Positions 29,501-42,900 of a stretch of 64,000 nt of DNA are shown here, one piece after another. How positions within the stretch are numbered: position 1 is the stretch's first letter; each line of letters starts with the position of its first letter. The notes below the pieces were generated by a model, which worked only from the letters and a program-made list of their open reading frames with translations, searched no databases and was not told the DNA's origin. Both the position numbers and the translations under genes were made by a program. Origin of the DNA: Petrosia ficiformis (lineage: Eukaryota > Porifera > Demospongiae > Haplosclerida > Petrosiidae); contig OX345644.1 of the NCBI GenBank assembly GCA_947044365.1, positions 4,032,077 through 4,096,076 on the forward strand. The letters are read 5' to 3'.

Positions 29501-29775
29501 CATTATTGAGCAGTGCTTTAATTAGAGAGGTATGTAGTAATTCAACCATAGATGGACGGTTTTCAGATGTCAGTATTGTCTCAGTTTCCATTGTTTCAGT
29601 CAGTACAGTGATTTGTGTCTTACATTGATTGTACATGTACATGTATTACAATCTTAATGGACAAGCATCTTAGTGTGAGGCAACAAATTGTGCAGTGTGG
29701 CAAAATTTCTCCCTTACTTACATACTTATTGTACATGTACATGTACATGTATATACACGACCTGTATAATTATAT

Positions 29776-29834
<59 letters not shown>

Positions 29835-32800
29835 CATATATATGTGTACATGTATATATATATATATATCTTACAATGAGATTAATAGCCAATACATTTT
29901 CAGTGGGGCGTGTATGTGTATATGTAATAGTTAGAAGTTAGAACACACTTTACAGCAATTACGTGTTTTAATGTAGCACGAGGGCAGGTCAATAAAGGTT
30001 GAGTTTACATAATGCATGAGCCAAAGTGTGCAATAAGTGATTTAATGGTCAATCATGTGACACATTATCCGCACTCTGATTGGCCACAGGTCACATGATC
30101 AGCAATAATTTGTATATAAAGAACCTCGTTCAAGGTTAATATTTAAAAAATATAAACCTGGAGCCAATGTACATGCTCAGTTGTGGTGGATGGTGGACTG
30201 AAATCTAACAGGTATGAAAGCTAAAGGTTCTGTCCAACTTTGTGTAGTCCCAGTTATTTATTCCACGTGAAAATAGCATGGCGTGACCAGTAAAGACGGT
30301 TGAGTTGTATCAGATTCTCCTGTCTTCATACATGTACATGTAGATGTTAAGAAAGGCTTGAAGCTTGCTTTGAAGGTTTGGCAAGTGTAAACAACTCCGC
30401 AAGTAGAGTCTTACAAATATGAAACTTCTTTTCCATTACAAAAATTTAAATTTAGCAGTGCATATACATGTACTGTTTATACAATAACACCGAATATTTA
30501 ATTACCATTTAAACTGAATTTTAACAAACATTTAGTGTACTATGGAGTATAGAACATGCGTAGTACAAAAACGGAATGTTAACTTTGTATTGACCTCTAC
30601 CATATATGTACATGTACATGTACATGTATATGATTACATGTATACATGTACACATAAACATCAATATCTGTACATATCTTTACCTGTCTTTCACAAACAC
30701 ACAATTTATGCCATATATTACTAGTTACTATGTGTACATGTACATGTATATCTTTATAATAATTATCTTTCCACTGTCTTTCACATGTACACATAATCAA
30801 CATTACACTACCTGTCTTTTATTCCACTCTTTGGTGTCCCATAATGAGTAGAGGGAGAAGTGTCCCCATCATGACCCCCTTCAGAGAGATGCTGTTGCCT
30901 CTTTTGTCTGGTAGCCTCCATTTTCTCAAACATCTTCCAAATAGCTTCTGTTTTTCGTTCTTCACGAGACTAAGAGGATATAATAGATAATAATCAAATA
31001 AATACTGTATAGCTTCAAATTTTTGAGGTGTAAAAATTTCATAACTTTTGTAAAATTTGTAAAATTTTGTGATTTCCGTTCAATTTTGTGAACAGTTAAT
31101 TATTATATGGTAATGTGGGCGAGAATACACACCTATGTTGTTTCGTCCAGGGATCCCTGCACCAGAGTAACAGCCAACAAGCATGACAAGTGTATAACAA
31201 CTAACTCTTTTCATTCAGCTCTATAACTCTCCCGTTTTATAAGACTAGAGATTCTAACTTCCTTTGCTGGAAAGAAGAGTTATTAAGAAAGCCATAGATA
31301 TTAAACTTTGCTATCCAAGATAGTAAGATGGGTGCTTGCAAGTATAGTAGTTCAAAGGGCAACGCCCACACTTTTACTTACCTGCATAACTTCTACATTC
31401 AACACAACACAGACTTTTAACTTACTTAGTTAGACAGAGGACCTTCTAACAAAGTCTAAAATTGTGCTTCATTAGTTGGAGGAAGAAGCAAGACGAATGT
31501 TCGAATGTGCAATGGTCAATGCCAACACTCATACATGTGTATTTAGTGTATTATTGTTTATAGCTTCATTTTTTTTTTGCACTCTATATTAAAGCACATT
31601 TAGTAGACTACTTTGTGTAGAAATGTATTTGAATATCAAAGTACTTCAAAAATGATACGTTTGTTGCTGATGTGTGTATGTAGACCAATATAAAAGAAAA
31701 AGAAAATTTTCATGAATAAAATATTCATGATTGCCTAGATCTTCATGAAAATCACGAATTTATTTGACCACAATAATTTCGAACTGTACAGTAATGATTT
31801 ACAACTTGTAAAGTACATGCAGATGTGATCGTTAATGAAATTCATTAACTCTTTAATGAGTGAATCACCAGTGAATCACCACCTTGATTCTATGGAGCTC
31901 TAGCTTAAACCCTAGTCTACTGAAAATACTGTACCTGTATTATATACAGAATATTACAAACAAGCTGAGGGGACTTTAATCAATGTGTGATAGATAATTA
32001 TCTAAAAGTATCTATCAAACTTTGTATCAGTTCTAAATAATAATAAAATTGCAAAAGTCTTCTTACACATGAAATACATGTATGTCATAATATTTCTGTA
32101 CAAACAGATCAACTAATGACTGACTGAGTGTTGATAAAAATGACTTTGTAATACTGTACTGTATGTTAATAATATCAAATGATGAAATGAAGGTGGCATA
32201 TTTGCTATACATCAAAATCATGACATTAATGCATTATATAAAGTATCACCATTAACCTTTCTTCTTTTAGGAGTTTCACTATCCATATTATCCTGTTCTT
32301 CAGAATCACTATCTGTAGGCTAGAATATAATTATACATAATTATAATAATTATGTACTTACATGTATCTGTATCTGTAGGCTAGAATATAATTATACATA
32401 ATTATAACAATTATGTACTTACATGTATCTGTAGACTAGATATATACATGTAAATATCGACTAGTTTAGATCTGAATTCTTTGGCTCGTTAACCATGGCC
32501 ATATTTCAACAGTGATTAATAACAAAAGTTAATTATTATATGTAATTAAATTGTTTTAACACAAAGTTAATAGTACGATACGATCAGTTTCGTATAACAG
32601 TCGTTCTACAAAGACGAAATGTTAACTTTTTATTGACTTATACTGTACATGTATAGTTTATAACTTACATCTCTACTAGTACACATTACATGTATAGCTT
32701 ATACATGTAACTTACATCTCTACTAGTACATATTACATGTATAGTTTATAACTTACATCTCTACTAGTACACATTACATGTATAGTTTATAACTTACAAC

Positions 32801-33893
32801 TCTACTAGTACATATTACATGTATAGTTTATAACTTACATCTCTACTAGTACATATTACATGTATAGTTTATAACTTACATGTACATCTCTACTAGTACA
32901 TATTACATGTATAGTTTATAACTTACAACTCTACTAGTACATATTACATGTATAGTTTATAACTTACATCTCTACTTGTACATATTACATGTATAGTTTA
33001 TAACTACATCTCTACTAGTACATATTACATGTATAGTTTATAACTTACATCTCTACTAGTACATATTACATGTATAGTTTATAACTTACATCTCTACTAG
33101 TACATATTACATGTATAGTTTATACATGTAACTTACATCTCTACTAGTACACATTACATGTATAGTTTATAACTTACAACTCTACTAGTACATATTACAT
33201 GTATAGTTTATAACTTACATCTCTACTAGTACATATTACATGTATAGTTTATAACTTACATCTCTGCTTGTCTGTTGACTCATACTGGTCTGAGAACAAG
33301 TTCGTTTTAATCTCTTACGAGTGAAACTACCAGTACTAGTCCAACTACTGTTACTATCCTCATCAAGTGCGTGGGTGGGTAGAACATGTCCTCTCATAAT
33401 ATTGGGTTTCTTACTGTAATATAAAAACCACATAAATTAACACATGTAAATGTACATGTATGTACATGCACATGTAGTTGCGTTTATATTTTTAAAAGTA
33501 CATGTATGTTATTATGTATGTACATGTACATAGGGATGTACATGTACATGTACACATGTATGTACATAGGGTATAAGGTACTTGAAACAGATTTTAAAAC
33601 TTCGATTTGGAAAAAGGGACTCTCTCCAACAAACTAATTTTGCTACCTATACCGTTAATCATTTACATGTATATGTATTATCCAAGTCTTATGTTTGTGT
33701 ACCTAATAGTAAGTTCCTCTTCTTGATATGATACATCTGTTTTGAGTCCTCTTCTTTCTCTAATTTTAGTTGATGTTCTTCTGTTACTAACAAGACAGGA
33801 GGTAAGCTGTCCACATGCACACTCAACAATGTAATCACTACAAGAGAAAGAGAACGACAGAAAGAGGAATGTAGAGGATGAGGATATGATAAG

Positions 33894-33964
<71 letters not shown>

Positions 33965-36900
33965 CAGATTACATGTAGGCACACAGAGAGAGACAGTTGC
34001 AGAAGACAAAGGACAGGATGAGAATAGGATTATAAGGGAATTATAAATTACAAAAAAAAATGTGCATGTACAGTAAATATAGTGTGTACATATATACCAT
34101 TTGTCACGAGGGAAGTCATATGGTAAAGTGATCTCTTCTTCTGGTGAGATGTGGTTTATTGCATAAACACCAAAATGAACTTCATTATTAACAAAAAAAT
34201 GACGAACCTACAAGTGTATAAAAATTATGTAAGATTCAATAATAACAAACACAAGATGTACATGTACATGTATAACAACAAACCTCTGCATTAGGACTAC
34301 ATGATCTTCTAATAAATCTTGCTGTATTACCACATTTCCTATAATGTAACAAAACAATTTATACAGAATGTATGAATTGTTCAGCACCATCTGTACATGT
34401 ACATGTACATGTATACTTCGGAACTTTACCTTGCATCAATACATACAATGATATCAGACATTTTATCATACTGGTAGATAAATGGACAAGGTCTGTTTGA
34501 GAAAAAATACACTGTATTAGAATCTTCGTATTAAATATTATACAAACTCACTTTTGTTTCCATAGTAACTGATTAGTAGTTCCCAGTTCTTCTAAGAGAG
34601 CATGTTTAACAGTGATTCTACCCTGTAATTTGAATATTAAATGGAAAGTTAATAATACATGTACATGTACATCAGGAGTTGCTAGTTGTTTCGATATATA
34701 CATGTATACATGTACACTGTAGGATATAAAATGTATAATAGACAACATGTACATATATGCTAATGTAAACTTCCTAATAGGGAAATGTTTCTGAATAAAA
34801 TTAAACAGGTTTGGACTATAGTTAGGTTCTCCTTTGTGGCTTCTCACACATGCACATGATCATACTATATATACATGTACATGTACATGTACATGTATAT
34901 ACACATGTATACTTGTATAGTATGATCAGAATTGTACAAGGAAACTAGTTTCTACATGTAAGTATACATACAGTTCCTATTTTCCTAAGTATACATGTAC
35001 ATGTACATGTACAAATGGTGCTTAACAATTCATACATTCTTGAAATGTACATGTACATTTCAAAGCAAATGTCTTTCGAAAAGCAACAATCTCAGCTAAA
35101 AGCCTTCTGAAGCACCACAAACAACCTCACCAGAAAGCTTAAAAATTTCTTGTGGGAACAACACCACACACCCTACCCCAGGAGTAGCATGCTGTATAAA
35201 ACCCTGACCCTGACATATGACCACACATGTAAATTACACATGCAGATTATACACTGTACATGTACTTGTCACAATATACTATACATGTACATGTAGATTT
35301 AGATCCAAAGTCCATGTATATCATGCATGTACAACTTCACTGACCTTATATTCTAGGATCATTTCATCTTCTGGTATATGTGCCTCAGATACTAAACCTT
35401 TTCTTGATGGTGCAACATCTCGTACCAGACATAATGGATAAGGTCCTAATCTATTATAATCCTCTATACTATAAACCACAGCTTCTTGTTTCAGTTGTGA
35501 TAAATGTTTATTCAGATCCAAATTTAGAATATCGGTATAATGATTAGTATTAATACTCTCATAAGGGTCTCTCCACGGAGTCAGAGATGAGTTCCAAAGG
35601 TCATTTGAACCATGTTGTATGGATGATGGATTGAGTTGCTGTTCTTCTAAAGCTGAAGCAGCTGTTAGAAGAGTCTGTAGTCCACTCATTATAGAAGTAG
35701 AATGAGGTGGAGTAGGTGTGTCTGGATACTTGGACTATAGTGTAAGTGTGGCAAGAAGGAAACAAAAGAGTTATTATGTAACAGTATAATGTTATAATGT
35801 CCATATTAGGACTAGGACAGGAAAACTACTTTGACACCAAAAAATCCATGTTACTTGTACATGTACATGTATGTATATGGCATTACATGAACCTTGATTG
35901 GCTACAGTAACTTAGAATAGTACTTTATAAAGAGTACTATTCCTGCCCTAATTCCTGTTTCCCAACTGGATTTACCATTGTTGGACTGAGAAATGAGACT
36001 AGTAGAACAGCTTCCACTTTTCAGGGCCACGCGCACAATATTAATCAGACGTTCAGGTTTTACATTACTGTTTCTTTAGTTAACTATGAATACATGTACA
36101 TTTATAACTAAAACCCATTGCAGCAAGGCCTTTTGACTTTTGGCTAACCTAACTATATGATGATGTATAACTAAATTACAATAACAACTAACTAAAACCA
36201 CTTTCAGTTAGTTAACTAAAACGAAAACCCTTTTAGTAAGCCTAATATTATTTTTCTTTCAGGGGTAGGGGAGGTAGTGCAGGGGCCCTTGAAAAAATCT
36301 TTCATTGAAAGACAAAAGCATATTAGCATACAGTTACAGGTAATTAAACAGAAATATTTCTAGGCTGCCACTTCCATATTTCAACAATGCATTCCAAATC
36401 ATCGTCTGTAAGTTGGGGTCATCAATTATGGATTTATTTTTAGAATCTCTGATTTTGTGATGTGTAAGGTCCTGACAAACATTCCCACTATTAACACCCT
36501 AAGCTGTAAATCAGTGGAATTTCCTTTTTAAGTAGCTCAGATTACCTGAGATGCTATCTCAGAGCACCTAAAATCACAAATTTTCATAGGAGAGAATGCC
36601 CTCCACACTTTTCTTTACCCTGTTAGTTAATTACATCATAACCATAACTATATACATGTATTTGTAATTAAATCGTGAGGAACTAGACATACATATATAT
36701 GTACTATAGCTATAACTACATTTGTCATAACAAAACAACCCTACATGTAAATCATACCTTCTTCTTTCCTCGTCTTCCCTCTTCTTTATCTCCCTTTTCC
36801 TTTCTAGTTCGACGTGCCTCTGCCTTTAGTTCCTGTACTCTCATAGATCCACCAGATGATGTCCTGTGAGCTTGTTTCTTCCTTCTTTTGATTGGAGCAT

Positions 36901-39900
36901 GAGGATTTGGAGAGGAGCTACCTGATCTTCTCTTATCATCAGCTGACTCATCTTCATCAAAATCTACAAGAAGAAGAAACCAAAAAATCTAAAAGTCACT
37001 TATAAAAGAAACAAGTGTATATAGAGAAAAAAAAACATCCCTATGATTGCTTTACAAATTAAAGTGAAGATAAAAGTATCCCTATGACTGCTTTGTGGTG
37101 TCCAGCATTCAGTAATCATGGCTGACTTTATCAAGCATGAAAGACAACAGCTTATTATAGTTATTATCTACTCTCCTGACCTTTCAAAGGACCTTGTAGA
37201 ACTTTAGGAATATATTTCAGGCAGAATAGCTAGCTATTAGTTCCAGTTTCTACAGTTACAGGCAGCTTTCTTTCTGCTGCGTTAAATTATTAAAATGGCG
37301 GAATACGCGAAAGCGCGTCCTGAGAGGACAACTTGCTCCACGAATGCTGCAGAAGAAACTAACAAGCACACACTACGAAGAAGACACTCGTCTTGCTGCT
37401 TTCCTGCTGCTAACGAAGCTTTGTATAACTAAGTGAGTTAAAAGTCATGGTTGCTTAAAATTCAGGCGTTATACAGACTAGACAAAAAGTGGGCGTTGCC
37501 CGTCAACTACTATACTTACAAATGTTCGCCTTTCTCTCTTCCTGCTGATAGCGAAGTATAAATTTTACATCAATGGGTTTGTTAAAGACTCTTCTTTCCA
37601 CAAAGTAAGTAAGAATGTTGAGTCTTATAAAATACGAGAGTTATAGTTTTGAAAAGCTATATAGATATTAAGCGCTCTGCCCACACAAAATTTCTTAATT
37701 AAATTGGGGTTAATAATTATTTCAATTATAATTGGTAAAGGGTTAAACCCCGTGGAAAGCAATCATAGGGATGGCCCTACGGGCCATAAAAATCATAAGT
37801 ATTATAATCAAACATGGGCCAAGTACATGTACATTGGTAATTGCACTTAAGTACAATAAATACATATACATGTACATGAGTACTCATACTTGTGTCCTGA
37901 GTTGATTATTTGCAAGTACTTTGAAGTATTTTTGAATCCTTAAATAGTAAATATCAAATTCGAACCTTTGTTAAGAATAGCTTCGAAGGTTCGCACGTGT
38001 TTTTAACAATTTTTTATCAATGTTGATCTCACCTTGATCGACTATAGAAAGCCTTCGTAACTGGATTATTGCTTTATAATGAGTACTATAGAGTTGTTCC
38101 TGTTGCTGTTTCGACTCGGATTTAACATCATCGCTGGACTGAGAAACGTGACAGAAGGAGCCAGCAACACAGCCTAACTTGGAACATGCCCGCATTATTA
38201 ACCACACATTTAGGAGTGTACAAGTGCACATGATCAAACATTAAAGTGGGCATTGCAGCTAAGCTTCAAAGGCAGAATTTAGATTCAAATGAGCAGCAAA
38301 TGAACAAAGGTTTGAACATTCAAAGCTTTCTCCCCACCCTAACTTGTACTTGTACATGGCCCCATGCCTGATTATAATTAGTATTTATGATTTTCTAAAT
38401 ATGGTGGTAATACAACAGTCTTATTAATTAAAGCCACTCCTTAGGGTATTGTATTTCACATGTAGTGCACATATATATGTACATATATATCGAATTTCTT
38501 ATCAATATCATATATAGGAGTATATGATAAAAAATACTATCACAAACAGCAAGGATTCAAAATACAATGTACTAGTAAGGTAGGTGTACCCAGTGGTGTG
38601 GAAACAGCCAGTTATACAGGTCATTTGCGAAATAAATCTAGTAAATATCCGGTAAATTAAAACTGAACTGTATACACAGTAATGAGGAGCAGGACAAGAG
38701 TAGTGAAAATAGGTCAAAATTTCCAGCACTTGGCTCACTGTTTCCACATCCCACAAACTACAAGTATTCATAATTTCCAAAGTGCTATTAACACAATATC
38801 ACTTATTATATTATATAAAGTATAAATGTACATGTACATGTACCTACATGTACATATACATGTACCTACATGTACATGTACATGTACATGTACCTACATG
38901 TATATTATATTATGTACATATAGAATTTTATAGTTTATACAAGTGATTATTAACAACTGATAAATAGGATTAACACATGACAGTGGAGTATGTAACAATG
39001 ATAATTAATAATTATGAAAGTATAATTATACAACTACATACATGTACATGTATTAATTTGTGACAATACCACATGATTATGATAATTATCACTAATATAA
39101 ACTATACTTTTATCAGTAGTATACACGTCATACTTTATCTTATCAGCATTCAGTAGTCATGTAAGGGTTTCATACATGAAAAGGGAGGAACTGCTTGAGA
39201 TTTCAGGAGGCAACAATAGGAAAACATACAGTATCCTATAAGTACATGTATGGTAAGAAAAATGGAGGGAACTGCTATTAGATTTTCAGAGAGCAAGGAT
39301 AACACTTCATTCCACTGACCAAATTAATCTTGGCATCAGTTTGGAAGGGGCTGGAGCTGAAGAATCCCAGGGCCTCACTCACTCAGAAAACTCTGCACAA
39401 TGACCTCAAAATTAGTGACAACTGTATACATGTATGTGTATAGTTTAATGTCATAAGGATTACCCTCAATGCATAGCACAGTTGGAAGGGTGCATAGTAG
39501 TCTTTTTGTCCATCTGTGCTGATCTAAGATTATTGGTGGTTTGATGGACTTCAAAGTACACAATAAAGAAAACTAACAACAGACTTACATGTACATGTAT
39601 TCTAAAACCTTTTAGTTGAGAAGTTATAACATTTGATATTGTTTCCTGACTTTGATACACGTACATGTAAGTCTTCTGGTGACATCAAAACATACACGTA
39701 CATGTATGTAATCCTGTATATACCAAACACAATTGAGGTATTGTTTACTACAATATTACTGCCCTGAGTCACTTTCTAGCAACATGTACACCTATTTTAA
39801 GTCATGTGATGTGCATGTGATTTAAGCGTGTTGCACCTTAAGGCTCTGAACCCTTTAACTGCGGATGACGAGTACATACGTCATAAACATTAAACCGTTA

Positions 39901-42900
39901 AACGCGAATGACGTCTACAGACGTCATGAGTACTAACGGTCGTATTTTTGAATTGCTTCAGTATTTTTTAACCAAATTTTCACAGATGACAGTGCACTAA
40001 ATGTACTTTAAGCACTCCAAAACTTGAAGCTATACTAGTAACCAATCCAAAATTATAAGCGATCGAATTGCCAAAGACGCTAAGTGCGGGTGTTGGCACT
40101 GACCAATGCACTTTCAAACGCTCGTCTTGCTACTTTCTTCCAACTAACGAAGCATGTACATGTATTTGGTATCTATGACTTTGTTAGAAGCTCCTCTGTC
40201 TAAGTAAGTTATAAGTCTGTGTTGTTTAAAATGTGGAAGTTATACAGGTAAGTAAAGGTGTGGGCGTTGCCTTTCGACTACTAAATATTCAAGCACTAGC
40301 CTTGCTATCTTCCTGCTAATACCGAAGCATAAATTTTACATCTATAGCTTTCTCAACAACTCTTCTTTCCAGCAAAGTAAGTTAGAAACTCTAGTTTCAT
40401 AAAACAGGAGAGTTATAGTGGTGAAAATCTTTAGTTACAAATTTTCCAAGATAATTAATTTCGAAATTTATGAAAAAGGTACAGTTTAATTATTGCTTGT
40501 AAAGGGTTAATAGAGGTATAACACTCTTCAAGGAATGGTTCTATTATTCTTCTATACTCTTTGAGGTCATTGCTGATGACTTCCTCATGGCTGACATAAG
40601 TACATTGTACATGTATTATAGTTACCATTCTTCCTATTTTTTAACAGTTATTGCATATGTTTTCCTATATACATGTACATGTATTCAGATATTAATAATT
40701 GCAATTTCCCCAAACTGATTTCATCCTACTGTACTGCAAGCCCCCCCCTTAACTAACTACATCCACATTACAGCCCATGGAACACAATCATAGAGATGGT
40801 CTTGCAGGTCATAAAAAGACTGTAACTAAATATGAATTACCTTAATAATAAATCAAATTAAAGATCAAATGATATATATTATACTGGAAGCCAACTAAAT
40901 TTTGTATTCACAAATATCATTTACTGTTCCTATGTACATGTACATGTTTCTATGTACATGTACATGTTCCTATGTACAGGTTCCTGTGTACATGTACATG
41001 TTTCTATGTACATGTACCTAAATTAAAGTGTGAACTGAACTTTTAACCTACATGTATCATAGGGTGAAGTGAATTACATTAATAATAAATATTATGAAGT
41101 GTCCATTAAAAAAGGTTACATGTTTCTTCTACCTTTAAACAGTGTCCCACTTCTGTTTTAACCAGAAACAGAAAGGGAATTACATGTACATGTTTGTCAA
41201 ATCAGTCAACACCTATCTATCATACAGTGCACATGTACATGTACATATGTACTGTATGCAAAAGATAACTGTCTCTCCTACACAAACTACAAATTAACTA
41301 ATTCTATTTGATTCCACTTAACTTCCTATTGTTTTCATTTTCTACTTATATCTAATGGAATAGAAACAGACTACATTAACTAGTCCTTCATTGTTAGGAA
41401 TAATGTATTAAATGTATTTGTACACAACCATTGTAATGGACAAAAGATTAATTCTTTAACAGTACATTTACTGACATTACTATGTATGTAGTACATGTAC
41501 ATGTACATAAGTACATGTACATGTACAATAGTTACTCATGGCAAACATGTTGAGTAGTTTATTTTTATCTTGTACATTGTATCTAACCAACATGTAAAAA
41601 GGTATCAAGCACAATGAACTCACAACTACAGGAAGGCAGACTGGCAGGCCGAGAGTAAGTCAGAGAGGCAAGCAGGCAGGCAGGCAGGCATTGTACTAAT
41701 ACATGTACATGTACATGTGGAAGTACAAACTGTACCATACTCCACACATGTAAGTCTACATTAACTGTAAATTATGTAATCCAACAAGAACCACGGCTAT
41801 CATTCACAAAACATAGAATAATATATAATACTCTCCAAAAACATGCTGACGTTGATAGAGATAATGACAGGAGATACAAATTGGATTAGAAAACCTCTGG
41901 AATACTTGTGATTTCGCCCTGTCAGCACTCTAATAAAAAAGTCTCCATACAGTGTAGTATATACATGTACATGTATGTAGTCATGTACTGTATGTCTGAA
42001 CTTCCATAGCAGTATTCTCAACAGTACTACTTGTACTATTGTTACTGTTTGGGGATTTATTATTGTCCACCAGTGTACATGTATACATACTTTAAACTCA
42101 CATTCACAATTTATTAATTAATTTCATTTTCATGATACATACATGTACATGTAATCCAAACAATATACTTTTGTTTTGAAAAGTATCCAATAACTACATA
42201 CTTCTACATACATGTATATACATGTACAATATGTAAATGTACATTTCTTAAAGTTAGTAGATGTCATCTTCTTTGTACATGTAAGTTCATTATTAGAAAA
42301 AAATTGCTTTTTGTGTACCCTAAATATTGGGAACTGTAAAGTAGTAACTCTAGTCTTAGTACACAGATTCTTAGTAATCCTTCAACAATCTATGCCTCAA
42401 CACATACATGTATGTACAGTAAATGTACTTATTCTAACCTGACATTTCTTCTTTCTTCTTGATTTGTAAAAGTTTCGCTCTCTTCTTCTCTACTGCTCTA
42501 GGTTCACATTGCTCACACAAATATTTCTCAGGAAGGTTTTTGGGATCAACCTACATGTAGAGGATTAAAATGAGAACATTTATACATTTAAGAGTACACA
42601 TGTACTCATGTACACTTGTGATCTGTCTTCCTTCTAGACTTTACTACATAAAGTCATATCAATTTATTCTAACTTTGGAAGTTCATAAAGGATCATACTT
42701 ATCCCAAATTAGGTTGAGTATGCTATACATGTACTTTTAAAATGGTCAAACCCTATCTTCATTGCTGCTCTAATGTATTATACCTTCACAATCTAACTGG
42801 CTGTGGTTTTTAAGTGACAAAAAGCTTGTGAAGAGTTTTACTAATAAACTTGATATGCATACATGCATCTCCAAACACTTGCTATTCAGATGAAGCAATT

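Noticed and set aside
32650..33262. Could be read as a CRISPR-like array
   Set aside because: Units are contiguous with no unique spacers, and the DNA is an animal intron.
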